Assembly (NCBI GenBank): GCA_964579295.1
Contig: CAZOGK010000004.1
Span: 62,001 to 126,000 of the forward strand
Source: JAAYYY01 sp964579295
GTDB taxonomy: Bacteria > Chloroflexota > Anaerolineae > Promineifilales > Promineifilaceae
Reading direction: 5' to 3'
DNA length: 64,000 nt
Below, one piece after another: positions 1 through 11,229 of the stretch (its first letter is position 1; the number at the start of each line of letters is the position of its first letter). The notes under the pieces are model-generated. The model was given only the letters and a program-made list of their open reading frames with translations. It did not search any database and was not told where the DNA came from. The position numbers and the translations under genes were made by a program.

Positions 1-603
1 GCGCAGCTCGGGCAGCAGGAAGAGGGTCGGCGGGCGCACCCGCAGCGGGCCGGGCGTCGGCAGGGCGCAGACCGCGCCTTTGCGCGCTTGCAGCAGCACG
101 ACGTCGTTAGCCAGCAGCTGCCACCCGTTGAGCAGCAGGTTGGCGCCGGTCGTCGTCTTACCGCTGCCGCTGGCGCCGCAGAGCAGGATGGCCTGCCCAT
201 CCCGAGCGGCGGCAAAGGCGTGCAGCAGATAGATGCCGCGCGGGCGCAGTAAGGGAGCCAGCGCCGTATAGGTCACGTCTTCCAGCTGGCCACTGGCAAG
301 AGCCGCCGCGGTGATAACGCCCTCTGCCCGCTGCTCGCCGAGATGGACGAGGGCCCCGCTATGGAAGTGCAACAGAAAGCGCGGCCCGTCGGCGTAGGCG
401 TCGACAATGCCGCGCGCATCGGCGAACAGGGGCGCCTGCTCGGGCAGCGCCGGCAGAGCGCTGGCCAGCCGCAGCGACAGCGTCAGCGCGGGCGCGCCGG
501 CGCCGGGCCAGCCGGCAAAGAGCTGCGCCCACTCCTCGTGCAGCGGGTCGTCGCCCTCGAGCGCCACGGTGAGCGCGCCAAGCTGTACCTTCTGGCGGAT
601 CAT
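1..603 (-). CDS. HPr-kinase-like P-loop protein (3' end outside window)
   Basis: Reading leftwards from ATG at 603 there are 201 open codons running off the window edge, so the protein is incomplete. About 130-140 residues in is the Walker A motif GASGSGKTT, followed by a hydrophobic stretch and LLANDVVLL. This resembles the C-terminal kinase domain of HPr kinase/phosphorylase and the related stand-alone proteins annotated as HPr-kinase-like or PEP-carboxykinase-like. The N-terminal 100 residues do not look like the classical HprK N-terminal domain, so an HPr substrate should not be assumed. GGAG lies 6 bases before the ATG, and a TTGCCA/CATAAT promoter lies at 654-681. In other genomes such genes sit with PqqD-like or asparagine-synthase-like genes; the missing neighbours would decide this. 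Confidence 0.6.
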   Translation of the reverse strand, partial: MIRQKVQLGALTVALEGDDPLHEEWAQLFAGWPGAGAPALTLSLRLASALPALPEQAPLFADARGIVDAYADGPRFLLHFHSGALVHLGEQRAEGVITAAALASGQLEDVTYTALAPLLRPRGIYLLHAFAAARDGQAILLCGASGSGKTTTGANLLLNGWQLLANDVVLLQARKGAVCALPTPGPLRVRPPTLFLLPELR

Positions 604-653
604 GTGACGCTCCTTGCACGGCGTAAATAGCTGCCTCATTTCCGCTGCGCGCC

Positions 654-681
654 ATTATGACACGCTCCCGGTCGCTGGCAA
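654..681 (-). promoter_or_regulatory. Promoter of the HPr-kinase-like gene
   Basis: Reading the minus strand, TTGCCA (681-676) and CATAAT (659-654) are separated by 16 bases. The start codon at 603 follows about 45 bases after the likely transcription start. Confidence 0.5.
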
Positions 682-835
682 GGGCCGTGTATCCCTTGTT
701 CGCCGCCCGTTCCTCTTTGTGCTAGACTTGCCTGATCTGTTTTGCCGTGAATGAAAAGGTGTAATGGGAAGCGATAAGCATCAGGGCTGGCTGTGCGGCG
801 CGCCCTGGAGCTGGGGGCGCCACCCAGGATACGTG

Positions 836-1594
836 ATGGCGCTTGCGCTGGCTCTGCTGCTGGGACTCATCGGCCCGGCGGCAGCGCAGGCGCAAAATGG
901 CATTACCAGCCCACAAGCGGGCGATACGCTGGCCGGCATTGTCATGATTGAAGGGACGGCGACCGATCCCTCGTTCCTGCGCTACGAGCTGGCCCTGAAC
1001 CGCGGCGGCGACTGGATCGTCTTTGCCGGCGGCGGCCGCGAGGTGCAGCAGGGCACGCTCGCCGTCTGGGATACGACGGTCGGCTATCCCGGCGCGCCCG
1101 TCTTTCCCGATGGCGTCTACGAGCTGCGCCTGCGCGTCGTGCGCCAGGATTACAACTACGACGAATACTTTGTGCGTAATCTTATTCTGGCCAATAGCCA
1201 GGCTACGCCCACGGCTACGGCCACCGCACCGGCCGAGGTGACGTCGCCGCCGCCAACCCTGGCGCCGCCGGTGGATGAGGCGCCCGGCGAGCCGCTCACC
1301 AGCCCAACGCCGCTGCCTTCGCTGACGCCGTTTGCGTCGCCGACGCCGCCGCCGACGCTCGCCGGCGAGGCCGGCGCCGGCTTCGGCCAGCCGCCCACGC
1401 CGGAGGCCGGAGACGGCCTGGCAGCACGGCTGCAGGCCATTGACACCGGCCGCTTCAGCCGGGCTTTCTGGCAGGGCGCGCGCTGGGCCTTCTATGCCTT
1501 TGTCGCGCTGGCCGCCTACCTGCTGCTGCGGGCAGTCCTGCGCCGGCTGTGGCGCTATCTCCTCAATTATCTGGAGAGCGAGCGTGGCCGCTGA
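836..1594 (+). CDS. Secreted, C-terminally membrane-anchored protein with proline/threonine-rich linker
   Basis: An ATG at 764 is also in frame, but the ATG at 836 is preferred: AGGA lies 6 bases before it, and it places a signal peptide (MALALALLLGLIGPAAAQA) at the very N-terminus. The mature protein begins with a roughly 100-residue beta-rich domain (ITSPQAGDTLAGIVMIEGTA and on), resembling Ig-like or carbohydrate-binding folds that describe a change brought by an item. A low-complexity linker of Thr/Pro/Ala (PTATATAP, LTPFASPTPPPT) follows, then one hydrophobic segment near the C-terminus (WAFYAFVALAAYLLLRAVL) and a short basic tail. The protein is probably held on the outer face of the membrane. 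The function is not known. It lies 29 bases before pth and may be cotranscribed with it. Confidence 0.65.
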   Translation: MALALALLLGLIGPAAAQAQNGITSPQAGDTLAGIVMIEGTATDPSFLRYELALNRGGDWIVFAGGGREVQQGTLAVWDTTVGYPGAPVFPDGVYELRLRVVRQDYNYDEYFVRNLILANSQATPTATATAPAEVTSPPPTLAPPVDEAPGEPLTSPTPLPSLTPFASPTPPPTLAGEAGAGFGQPPTPEAGDGLAARLQAIDTGRFSRAFWQGARWAFYAFVALAAYLLLRAVLRRLWRYLLNYLESERGR

Positions 1595-1623
1595 GGCGAC
1601 AGGGCGGCCAGACGCCAGAGGCA

Positions 1624-2289
1624 ATGAGAAAGATGGAGAGAGAATCGCTGTGGTCGCGCCTACAAAAGGCCTTCACGCCGGTGGCTGAGCCGGCCGAGAC
1701 GAGCGGCGAGCGGGCGATGATCGCCGGCCTGGGCAACCCGGGCCCGCGCCATGCCGGCAACCGCCATAACATCGGCTTCATGGCCGTCGAACAGCTGGCG
1801 CGCGCCCACGGTATTAAGCTGGGGCGCGGCCGGTATCGCTCGCGCCTCGGCGAAGGGCGCATCGCCGGCCGGCCGGTGCTCCTCGTGCTGCCGCAGACCT
1901 ACATGAACCGCAGCGGCGACGCGATTGGACCGCTGGCCGCCTACTACCGCGTTGAGCCGGCCAACATCCTCGTCATCTATGACGAAATCGACCTGCCGCT
2001 GGGGACGCTGCGGCTGCGCGAGCAGGGCGGCACCGGCGGCCACAACGGCATGAAGTCAATCGTCAACCACCTCGGTCAGGGCTTCCCCCGCCTGCGCCTG
2101 GGGGTCGGCCGTCCCACGGGCCGTATGGCGCCCGCCGCTCACGTCCTGCAGGATTTCTCCAGCGACGAGCGGCCCGTTGTCGCCGCCATGCTGCAGCAGG
2201 CGCAGGAGGCGGTCGAGACTTTTCTGCGCGACGGAATTGACCTGGCGATGACTCGCCATAACGGAAGCGTTCTCGAAGAAGACGATTAA
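1624..2289 (+). CDS. pth: Peptidyl-tRNA hydrolase
   Basis: The protein releases tRNA from peptidyl-tRNA that has dropped off the ribosome. The Pth fold begins at about residue 33 with MIAGLGNPGPRHAGNRHNIGF, which holds the conserved Asn and the catalytic His. YDEIDLPLG supplies the catalytic Asp and GGTGGHNG the substrate loop. The reading frame is open further upstream, but the ATG at 1624 (with another ATG at 1633) avoids overlap with the preceding gene. This still leaves an N-terminal extension of about 30 residues that most Pth proteins lack (MRKMERESLWSRLQKAF), which looks like an amphipathic helix. With this start the product is 221 aa. The stop is 5 bases before mfd, so the two are probably cotranscribed. 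Confidence 0.93.
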   Translation: MRKMERESLWSRLQKAFTPVAEPAETSGERAMIAGLGNPGPRHAGNRHNIGFMAVEQLARAHGIKLGRGRYRSRLGEGRIAGRPVLLVLPQTYMNRSGDAIGPLAAYYRVEPANILVIYDEIDLPLGTLRLREQGGTGGHNGMKSIVNHLGQGFPRLRLGVGRPTGRMAPAAHVLQDFSSDERPVVAAMLQQAQEAVETFLRDGIDLAMTRHNGSVLEEDD

Positions 2290-2294
2290 GCGCT

Positions 2295-5879
<3,585 letters not shown>

Positions 5880-5884
5880 CCCAT

Positions 5885-5913
5885 CTGGCAGCGCGCCGGG
5901 CGACCGCTATAAT
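5885..5913 (+). promoter_or_regulatory. Leaderless-type promoter of the 132-aa gene
   Basis: CTGGCA (5885-5890) and a perfect TATAAT (5908-5913) are separated by 17 bases. Only 6 bases separate the -10 box from the ATG at 5920, so the predicted +1 falls at or next to the start codon. No Shine-Dalgarno sequence is present. Confidence 0.65.
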
Positions 5914-5919
5914 CGGCCC

Positions 5920-6318
5920 ATGCAGCCGATCAATTTCTTCGAAGATGGCTTTCAACAGGGCAACGAGCGGGAAGATGTCCGCCTCAAGAACCTGGGTATC
6001 TACGTCTACGAGGACGGCCGCCGCGTCGCCGTGGGCTTTGAGCTGACCCCCTTTCGCGAGCGCCCCTCACTGGAGGTCACCGCGACCAACGCCCACGGCG
6101 AGCACGCCGGCTCGATGATGGTCATCGAAGCGCTCTCGCCCAACTTCAGCCTCACCCTGCACCTGCGCGACCACCGGCCGACGCCGCGCTATGAGCTGGA
6201 GGCCCTGGTCTTTTACCAGGACGAGGAGGAGGGCGGGCGCCAGGTCGTAGACCGCCGGCTGGCGCACTTTGACACGTCGCAGCCGGGGGACCAGACCGTG
6301 TGGCAGGAAGAGGAGTAA
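5920..6318 (+). CDS. Small conserved-looking protein of unknown function
   Basis: A 132-aa acidic soluble protein starting MQPINFFEDGFQQGNE. It has no signal peptide, membrane segment or motif that I recognise. The alternation of hydrophobic residues (RRVAVGFELTPF, LEVTATNAHGEHAGSMMVIE, FSLTLHLRD, YELEALVFYQDEEE) suggests a beta-sandwich, perhaps like a stress-response or C2-type beta fold. The start is fixed by the promoter rather than by a ribosome binding site: TATAAT ends 6 bases before the ATG. It lies 40 bases after mfd but has its own promoter, so it need not be part of the repair operon. Confidence 0.7.
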   Translation: MQPINFFEDGFQQGNEREDVRLKNLGIYVYEDGRRVAVGFELTPFRERPSLEVTATNAHGEHAGSMMVIEALSPNFSLTLHLRDHRPTPRYELEALVFYQDEEEGGRQVVDRRLAHFDTSQPGDQTVWQEEE

Positions 6319-6345
6319 TCGCCGGCGCCCCGCAGGCGACAATAG

Positions 6346-6399
6346 GGAGCGCCGGCATCTTGCCGGCTCCGCCGCCGGCCAGCGGGACGCCGGCGCTCC
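6346..6399. repeat. Inverted repeat between convergent genes (REP-like or bidirectional terminator)
   Basis: GGAGCGCCGGC (6346-6356) and GCCGGCGCTCC (6389-6399) form a perfect 11-base inverted repeat. Smaller GCCGGC palindromes lie between the arms. The element fills most of the gap between a plus-strand and a minus-strand gene that converge here. There is no T-run on either side, so it may be a dispersed palindromic element rather than a simple terminator. Confidence 0.6.
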
Positions 6400-6423
6400 G
6401 TGACGAAGCGCGGCGCGGCTCGC

Positions 6424-7365
6424 TCAGGCCTGTTCCAGCTTCTCCTGTTCGCGCTGGGCCAGCTTGTCCAGCCGCGATTTCGTCTCGCGCCAGGTGACGC
6501 GGGAGAGCCCCAGCCGCTCGCGGATCGTGTTCGGCTCTACCCCGGCGCGGTAGTCGCGCAGCGCCGAAGCCCAGCGCAGATTCTCAAAGCTGAGCAGCCC
6601 CTTGTCCAGCCCGGCCTGCTCGGCCACGTCGCTGAGAATGTACTCCAGGTTGCGCGCCGTGCAGGTAAACAGAGTGTCCGGCGGGTCATATTGCGCCAGA
6701 TATTCGTCCAGCACTTCCAGCCAATCCGCCGGCAGGGGGATCTTGCGCTCTTTATAGCGCCGGCTGGGATCGGCATAGCGAATGAAGAGCACCGGCTCGT
6801 CTGGGTCGCTGCGGTCGATGTGGTTGGGAACCATCGCCATCGCCTCGCTCTTCTTGATGCCGGTGTGCAGCAGCAGCATGAGCAAAAGGTGCGGCCGGGC
6901 GTCGGGCTTGGCGCCGCCGGCCCCGGCGCGCAGGCGCTCGCTGACTGCCTGCGCCGCTTCCAGCTCTGGCCCCGTGGGCACGGTGGGCAGGGGGCTGCTG
7001 ACGCTTTGCTGGATGACGTTTGCCGCCGGGTCATGATAGAGCACGCCGCGCTCGGTCAGCCAGCCGAAGAAGACCTTGAGCGTGGTCACCCGGCGCGAGT
7101 AGGATTTAGGGCTGCAGGGGACGCCGCGCTCGAAGCGCAGCCAGTAGAGAAAGTCGTTGAGGTTCTGCGTGCCAATCTCGCCGATGGGCTGGCCGATGCC
7201 CAGATATTTGCCCAGCAGGCGAACGTCGCTGCGAAACGCCTTTTGCGTGTTGGTGGCAAAACCTTCTTCTTCCATGAACTGCTCAAAGGCGCCCAGCGCC
7301 GCCTGCAGGCTGGCAGTGGCCGTTAGCGGCGGTCGCGATGGGATTAGCTCTGGTTGCTCGACCAT
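6424..7365 (-). CDS. Tyrosine-recombinase-like protein lacking catalytic residues
   Basis: The 313-aa product has the layout of a phage-integrase/XerD protein: an N-terminal SAM-like core-binding domain (about residues 20-115, ATNTQKAFRSDVRLLGKYL) and a C-terminal domain (about 135-300). The catalytic positions have changed. The first Arg motif (GLRxSE) reads GIKKSE (Lys171). The HxxR box reads ENLR, with Glu261 for His and Arg264 kept. The GHS motif reads LGLS. The expected tyrosine position, near 296, is Lys. It is therefore probably a DNA-binding protein that cannot cut. The start at 7365 has GAGGAG 8 bases upstream; longer in-frame starts would run into the next gene. Two tandem 15-base repeats lie in its promoter region. 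Confidence 0.75.
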   Translation of the reverse strand: MVEQPELIPSRPPLTATASLQAALGAFEQFMEEEGFATNTQKAFRSDVRLLGKYLGIGQPIGEIGTQNLNDFLYWLRFERGVPCSPKSYSRRVTTLKVFFGWLTERGVLYHDPAANVIQQSVSSPLPTVPTGPELEAAQAVSERLRAGAGGAKPDARPHLLLMLLLHTGIKKSEAMAMVPNHIDRSDPDEPVLFIRYADPSRRYKERKIPLPADWLEVLDEYLAQYDPPDTLFTCTARNLEYILSDVAEQAGLDKGLLSFENLRWASALRDYRAGVEPNTIRERLGLSRVTWRETKSRLDKLAQREQEKLEQA

Positions 7366-7408
7366 ATCCAATTCTCCTCGTTTAGCGGTGAGAGCCACAT
7401 GTAACCGG

Positions 7409-7438
7409 CTTCGTGTAGAACAACTTCGTATAGAACAA
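7409..7438. repeat. Tandem 15-base direct repeat upstream of the recombinase-like gene
   Basis: CTTCGTGTAGAACAA (7409-7423) is followed without a gap by CTTCGTATAGAACAA (7424-7438), differing at one base. The repeats lie 44-73 bases before the start codon of the minus-strand recombinase-like gene. A binding site for that protein or for another regulator is the simplest reading. Confidence 0.75.
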
Positions 7439-7489
7439 GGATAGTCGAGCGCGCAGGGGCTGTCAAGTGGGGGCGCGGTGGGCGCCTGG

Positions 7490-9655
7490 CTAGCGCGGCG
7501 GCAGGTAGACTTCCAGCGCCGGGTCGCCCAGCAGGTTGAAGCTGTGGACCACGTCCTGCAGGTAGGGCTCGCGCACGGCCAGCAGCTTGGCCTGCAGCAG
7601 CGCCTCGCCCAACGCTCGCGCTTCGCCGCTGAGCAGGACCCGGAAGAAGCCGTCAGACACGGGCGCCTGCTGCCAGGAGAGGGTGCGCCCGGACGGCGCC
7701 ACGGCGGCCACAATGCCGCCGCTGCGGCTCCACAACAGCGTCTCCGCCAGCGAATCGGTGGTGGGGTGGTTATACTGGCCGTTGAGCGAGCTGAAGGTCG
7801 TCAGGATGGGCAGCCAGTCGCTGTTGAGAAGCAGGCGCACGTCACTGTTGTGCAGGATCGCCTCGGCCCCCCAGACGTCCAGATTGCCATAGCCGGCGTA
7901 GTTGATCAGCCCCGCGCCCTGGTTGACCATGCCGATGACCGCGTCGCGCAGATCCTGCCGCTCTGACATATGCAGCCGCTGCGTCTGGAAGCCGGCGGCA
8001 TCCAGCCACTCGGCCAGGCGATTAGAGGCCGTCTCAAAGCGCCCCTCGTCCTCGGCGACGAGAACTGCGCGCGACCGCCAGGGCGCGTCGTCGGCGCGCG
8101 CATAGGCCAGCGTCTTGGAGACAATGACGCCCAGCTGCTCGCGGTTGCGCACTGGCAGCCGCCCAATAGCCGTCTCCGGCTCCAGCGAGCCGTCGGGCAG
8201 CAGCAGGAACCAGCTATCGCTGGCGACCCGCCCGCCCGCTCCGGTAGCGGCCAGCGGCGACGGCAGCAGGCTGGGATGAGGCATGGCCGCCACGTTGGCC
8301 GGCTCGTAACTGGCGTCGCCGACGAGCAGGACAAAGGCCGGGGCGGGGGGCTGCCAGTTGTCGCGGGCATGCTGCAGGAAGCTGCGGATCGCTTCCGGCG
8401 TCGCCCGGCCAAAGGCAAACTCGTCGTAAATCTGTTCGACGGCGACGGTTGCCACGCGCAGGCCGCTTTCGGCATGGTAGTCGAGCAGCGGCTGCAGCGC
8501 CTCCTCCAGGCCGGCGTAGGGAGGTAGGATCGCCACGTAGTCGGCGCTCCACTGCGGATCGCGCAGCGGCCGGGCCCAGAGCGGGGCCACCGAGATGGCA
8601 GGCCGGTACGCCTGCTGCGGATTGGCGGCTGCGTAGAGCCGGTGCGGGCCACTCCCGAAACGCAGGCTGCCGCTCTCTTCGTCGTATTCAGCGCCGCTCA
8701 ACAGCAGCGGCCGCTGCGGATCGGTCACGTCCAACAGCAGCAGCTCCGGCGATACGCCAGTAAGCGCAGTGTTGTACTGGCGGCTGCCAAAGAAAAGCTG
8801 CCCCTGGCTCTGGTCCAGCAGGCTCTCGTACTCCAGGCGAATCCAATCGACGTAGACGGCGTCGCTGGCGGCGCCGGTGTCCCCGGGCAGGCGCAAGTAG
8901 AGGGTGTTATCTCCCTGCCGCAGCAGGCCGGCCGGCAGCGGCACCGGCACTGTCACCTCGCGGATGCCGTCCCAACGATAGCTGGTCAGGCGGTTTTCGT
9001 TGAGACGTATCTCCAGGTGATGGTCGGGGTCTACCGTCGATTGCGTGCCCGACCAGAGACGCAGCACCAGGCGGCCCGGTCCGCCGCTCGGCTGAATATT
9101 GGTTAGCGGAATCTCCAGGCTGCCCGGCGCGTAGATCGTCTGTCCCAGCCACGGGTCGGTGCCGGTCGAATCGCCCTTGAAGCGGATATTCTCTTCCCAG
9201 GTGCGCTGCTGCCAGCCGAGAGAGATCGCCCGGCTCGTGGGCGGCGCGCTGTGGAAAGGCATCGGCACGCCCTCGCCGGGGCTGAGCCAGTAGACAGAGG
9301 GAGCCGCCATCGTGTGCGTCATGGCGATGCCATAAAAATAGAGACGGGCGTCGTCGCCTTCGCCGGCGACGTGAAAAGGCACCGGCTGACCATCGCGGGT
9401 GAGCGATAGGCCCTGGCTGGAGAAGTCGCTGTAGGGCAGGCGCGCCCGCTGTAGGTCGGCCGGCGAGATGACGGCGATGCCCGTCTGCGTCACGCGCAGG
9501 CGCAGCGCGTCGGCTGCCTCGCCCACCGTCAGCGGCGGCAGGTTGATGGCGTCTGGCTCAAACGGGTTGCCCAGCAGGACGAAGGCGGCGCTACCGAGAA
9601 AGGTAAGCGTCAGGGCGCCGAGGAGCAGCAATACCCCGACGCGCTGGTGGGTCAT
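7490..9655 (-). CDS. Gingipain-fold (peptidase C25) secreted protein, catalytic residues replaced
   Basis: The 721-aa product starts with a signal sequence or anchor (VGVLLLLGALTLTFLGSAAFVLL). A beta-rich region with a carbohydrate-binding-like jelly roll (about 190-300) follows, then a C25 domain from about 410 to the end (YVAILPPYAGLEEALQPLLDYH, FVLLVGDASYEP, AIGRLPVRN, NLLGDPALEV). In active C25 peptidases the catalytic His lies in a GHG motif and the Cys in an ACxNG motif. Here these read YAGYG (Tyr589) and FSSLNG (Ser623), so protease activity is doubtful. The ATG at 9655 has AGGAGG 4 bases before it and overlaps the stop of the upstream signal-peptidase-like gene in an ATGA. Confidence 0.75.
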   Translation of the reverse strand: MTHQRVGVLLLLGALTLTFLGSAAFVLLGNPFEPDAINLPPLTVGEAADALRLRVTQTGIAVISPADLQRARLPYSDFSSQGLSLTRDGQPVPFHVAGEGDDARLYFYGIAMTHTMAAPSVYWLSPGEGVPMPFHSAPPTSRAISLGWQQRTWEENIRFKGDSTGTDPWLGQTIYAPGSLEIPLTNIQPSGGPGRLVLRLWSGTQSTVDPDHHLEIRLNENRLTSYRWDGIREVTVPVPLPAGLLRQGDNTLYLRLPGDTGAASDAVYVDWIRLEYESLLDQSQGQLFFGSRQYNTALTGVSPELLLLDVTDPQRPLLLSGAEYDEESGSLRFGSGPHRLYAAANPQQAYRPAISVAPLWARPLRDPQWSADYVAILPPYAGLEEALQPLLDYHAESGLRVATVAVEQIYDEFAFGRATPEAIRSFLQHARDNWQPPAPAFVLLVGDASYEPANVAAMPHPSLLPSPLAATGAGGRVASDSWFLLLPDGSLEPETAIGRLPVRNREQLGVIVSKTLAYARADDAPWRSRAVLVAEDEGRFETASNRLAEWLDAAGFQTQRLHMSERQDLRDAVIGMVNQGAGLINYAGYGNLDVWGAEAILHNSDVRLLLNSDWLPILTTFSSLNGQYNHPTTDSLAETLLWSRSGGIVAAVAPSGRTLSWQQAPVSDGFFRVLLSGEARALGEALLQAKLLAVREPYLQDVVHSFNLLGDPALEVYLPPR

Positions 9656-10164
9656 ACCGCCTCCTGTGAGCGGCTGGCGGCGGTCTCTACCATCTCTACC
9701 AGCAGCGCCAGTCCATAAATGGCGCGGCGCACCGGCGGCGCCGGCAGACGTCGCTGCAGGAGCCGCCGCTCCCAGCGCGCCAGCGTGTAGAGCCGCCAGG
9801 AGAGGCGCGCCCCGCGGCCACGGTCCAGCGCCAGCGAGCGGTCCGCGCGCCGCCGCACCACAACGCGGCCCAGCAGCGCGTCCGGCGCCCACGGCCGGTC
9901 GAAAGCGCTGCTGCGGTCGCCCCGGCTGATCATCTGCTGCGCTGCCTCGCCCCAGAAGCGATGGGTCGTGAGCTGGCCGTCCTCGCAGAAGGTGACCAGA
10001 TCGCCCTGGTGCAGCTGCTGGCGCCCGGCCAGCGCCAGGCCCACGGCATCGCCGCGGCGCAGGAGGGGAGCCATACTGTTGCTGCTGACTTCGAGAAAGG
10101 GCATACGTCCCTGTTTCATGCTGGCGCGTAGGGCCTCAGCTATCGCCCCGGTCGCGTCGCTCAC
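9652..10164 (-). CDS. Signal-peptidase-like S24/S26 family serine protease
   Basis: A 170-aa protein with the S26/S24 core. SSNSMAPLLRRGDAV carries the nucleophile Ser30, GDLVTF is the second box, and TTHRFWG places a His at 68. ISRGDRSSAFDRPW and LLGRVV are the remaining conserved boxes. The Ser/His arrangement is that of the archaeal/ER/SipW-type signal peptidases rather than the Ser/Lys type of LepB. No convincing N-terminal membrane segment is seen; a weakly hydrophobic stretch lies near the C-terminus (AIYGLALLVEMV). The stop codon overlaps the start of the C25-like gene, so the two are translationally coupled and may act on the same export route. Confidence 0.7.
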   Translation of the reverse strand: MSDATGAIAEALRASMKQGRMPFLEVSSNSMAPLLRRGDAVGLALAGRQQLHQGDLVTFCEDGQLTTHRFWGEAAQQMISRGDRSSAFDRPWAPDALLGRVVVRRRADRSLALDRGRGARLSWRLYTLARWERRLLQRRLPAPPVRRAIYGLALLVEMVETAASRSQEAV

Positions 10165-10322
10165 CGTTGTCTGCCTTGTTTGGTCCGCTGGCGCTGCACC
10201 GGCCTTCCCTTGTGGTCGAGTGGTCGAAGGTGAACCCCGTTTCGGCTCATAATGTTAGCGCCGAGTTGAGGCGCGTCCCACGATTCGCCTGCCCTTTAAG
10301 CAAATGTTTAGGACGCCGCCCA

Positions 10323-10351
10323 TTGCGGCGCGCTGCCCATTCCCTTACAAT
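10323..10351 (+). promoter_or_regulatory. Promoter of the zinc-ribbon gene
   Basis: TTGCGG (10323-10328) and TACAAT (10346-10351) are separated by 17 bases. The start codon is at 10385, with GGAGG 7 bases before it. Confidence 0.65.
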
Positions 10352-10384
10352 CTGGCTCTACTTCGGCCAACGTGGAGGTTTGCC

Positions 10385-10591
10385 ATGCACGTGCGTTGTA
10401 CCTACTGTAACCAGAGCTTCAATCTGTCGCGCGATTATGTGGTGGAGATGATCGAGCGCGCCACAGCCAAAGGCTACAAGTACCACCAGGTGGAATGTAT
10501 CAACTGCCGCAAGCAGGTCAAGGTGCCGGTCGAGCAGATGCGCCATGCGGTGCCCGACGCCGGTGAGGAAGAGGAGGAAGCCGCCGAGTAG
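10385..10591 (+). CDS. Small zinc-ribbon protein
   Basis: A 68-aa cytoplasmic protein with two Cys pairs, CTYC near the N-terminus and CINC about 30 residues later, predicted to hold one zinc ion. The N-terminus is MHVRCTYCNQSFNLSRDYV and the C-terminus is strongly acidic (DAGEEEEEAAE). Such ribbons bind nucleic acid or protein, but nothing here points to a particular partner. It has its own promoter and a good GGAGG ribosome binding site. The next gene is convergent (nadD, ending at 10603), so it stands alone. Confidence 0.75.
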   Translation: MHVRCTYCNQSFNLSRDYVVEMIERATAKGYKYHQVECINCRKQVKVPVEQMRHAVPDAGEEEEEAAE

Positions 10592-10602
10592 GCGGCCGCC
10601 AG

Positions 10603-11229
10603 CTAACCCGGCCGGTAGAGGCCGGCGCGGCTGATATAGGCGCACACGGCGTCCGGGGTGAGATAGCGCAGCGAGCGCCCGGCGGCCGCCCAGCCGCGCA
10701 GCCGGGTCGAAGAAATGTCGATGGCCGGGCCGTCCAGTAGGTGTGTGGCGCCGCGCACGCCGGGCACGGCGGCCTCCAGCGCGGGCCAATCAATGGCCGC
10801 GCCGGGGCGGGGCAGCACCGCCAGCCGCGCCTGCGCCGCCAGCGCCGCCGGCCGGCTCCAGCTGGGCAGATCGCGCAGGGAGTCGCCGCCGAGGAGCAGC
10901 CAGAAAGGGCGACCGGCAAACTTTTCGGCCAGGAGCGGCAGCAGGGTCACCGTCGTGTGCGGCTCCGGCCGGTCCACGTCTGTTGTATCGACGACGAAAG
11001 CGGCGTTGTCGGCCACGGCCAGGCGGGCCATGATGATCCGGTGCGCCGCCTCGCTGATCTGGTGGCCTTCCTTATGAACCGGCTGCCCCGCCGGCAGAAA
11101 AAGCACCCGCTCCAGACCCAGCTCGACCAGTGCGGTCTGCGCCAGCAGCAGGTGGCCCACGTGCGGCGGGTCAAAAGTGCCGCCGAGCAACCCAATCGCG
11201 CCCGGCGCCGCCTCTACCCCTCCGTCCAC
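10603..11229 (-). CDS. nadD: Nicotinate-nucleotide adenylyltransferase
   Basis: The enzyme adenylates nicotinic acid mononucleotide in NAD synthesis. GGTFDPPHVGHLLLA (residues about 15-29) is the nucleotidyltransferase signature with the HxGH motif, and ISSTRLR near the C-terminus is the second nucleotide-binding motif. At 208 aa the length is normal. The start codon is GTG at 11229, inside the last 16 bases of obgE, with GAGG about 10 bases before it. Translation is probably coupled to obgE. The obgE-nadD pairing also occurs in other bacteria. Final gene of the yceD-obgE-nadD operon. Confidence 0.95.
   Translation of the reverse strand: MDGGVEAAPGAIGLLGGTFDPPHVGHLLLAQTALVELGLERVLFLPAGQPVHKEGHQISEAAHRIIMARLAVADNAAFVVDTTDVDRPEPHTTVTLLPLLAEKFAGRPFWLLLGGDSLRDLPSWSRPAALAAQARLAVLPRPGAAIDWPALEAAVPGVRGATHLLDGPAIDISSTRLRGWAAAGRSLRYLTPDAVCAYISRAGLYRPG

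Noticed and set aside
722..1624. Long minus-strand open frame (300 codons) opposite the secreted protein and its flanks
   Set aside because: It is rich in Arg, Gln and Ala runs typical of antisense reading of GC-rich genes, has no motif, and lies opposite a gene with a clear signal peptide.
7409..7438. A loxP-type recombination site
   Set aside because: Only 12 bases match one loxP arm. There is no inverted second arm and no spacer of the right kind; the units are direct repeats.
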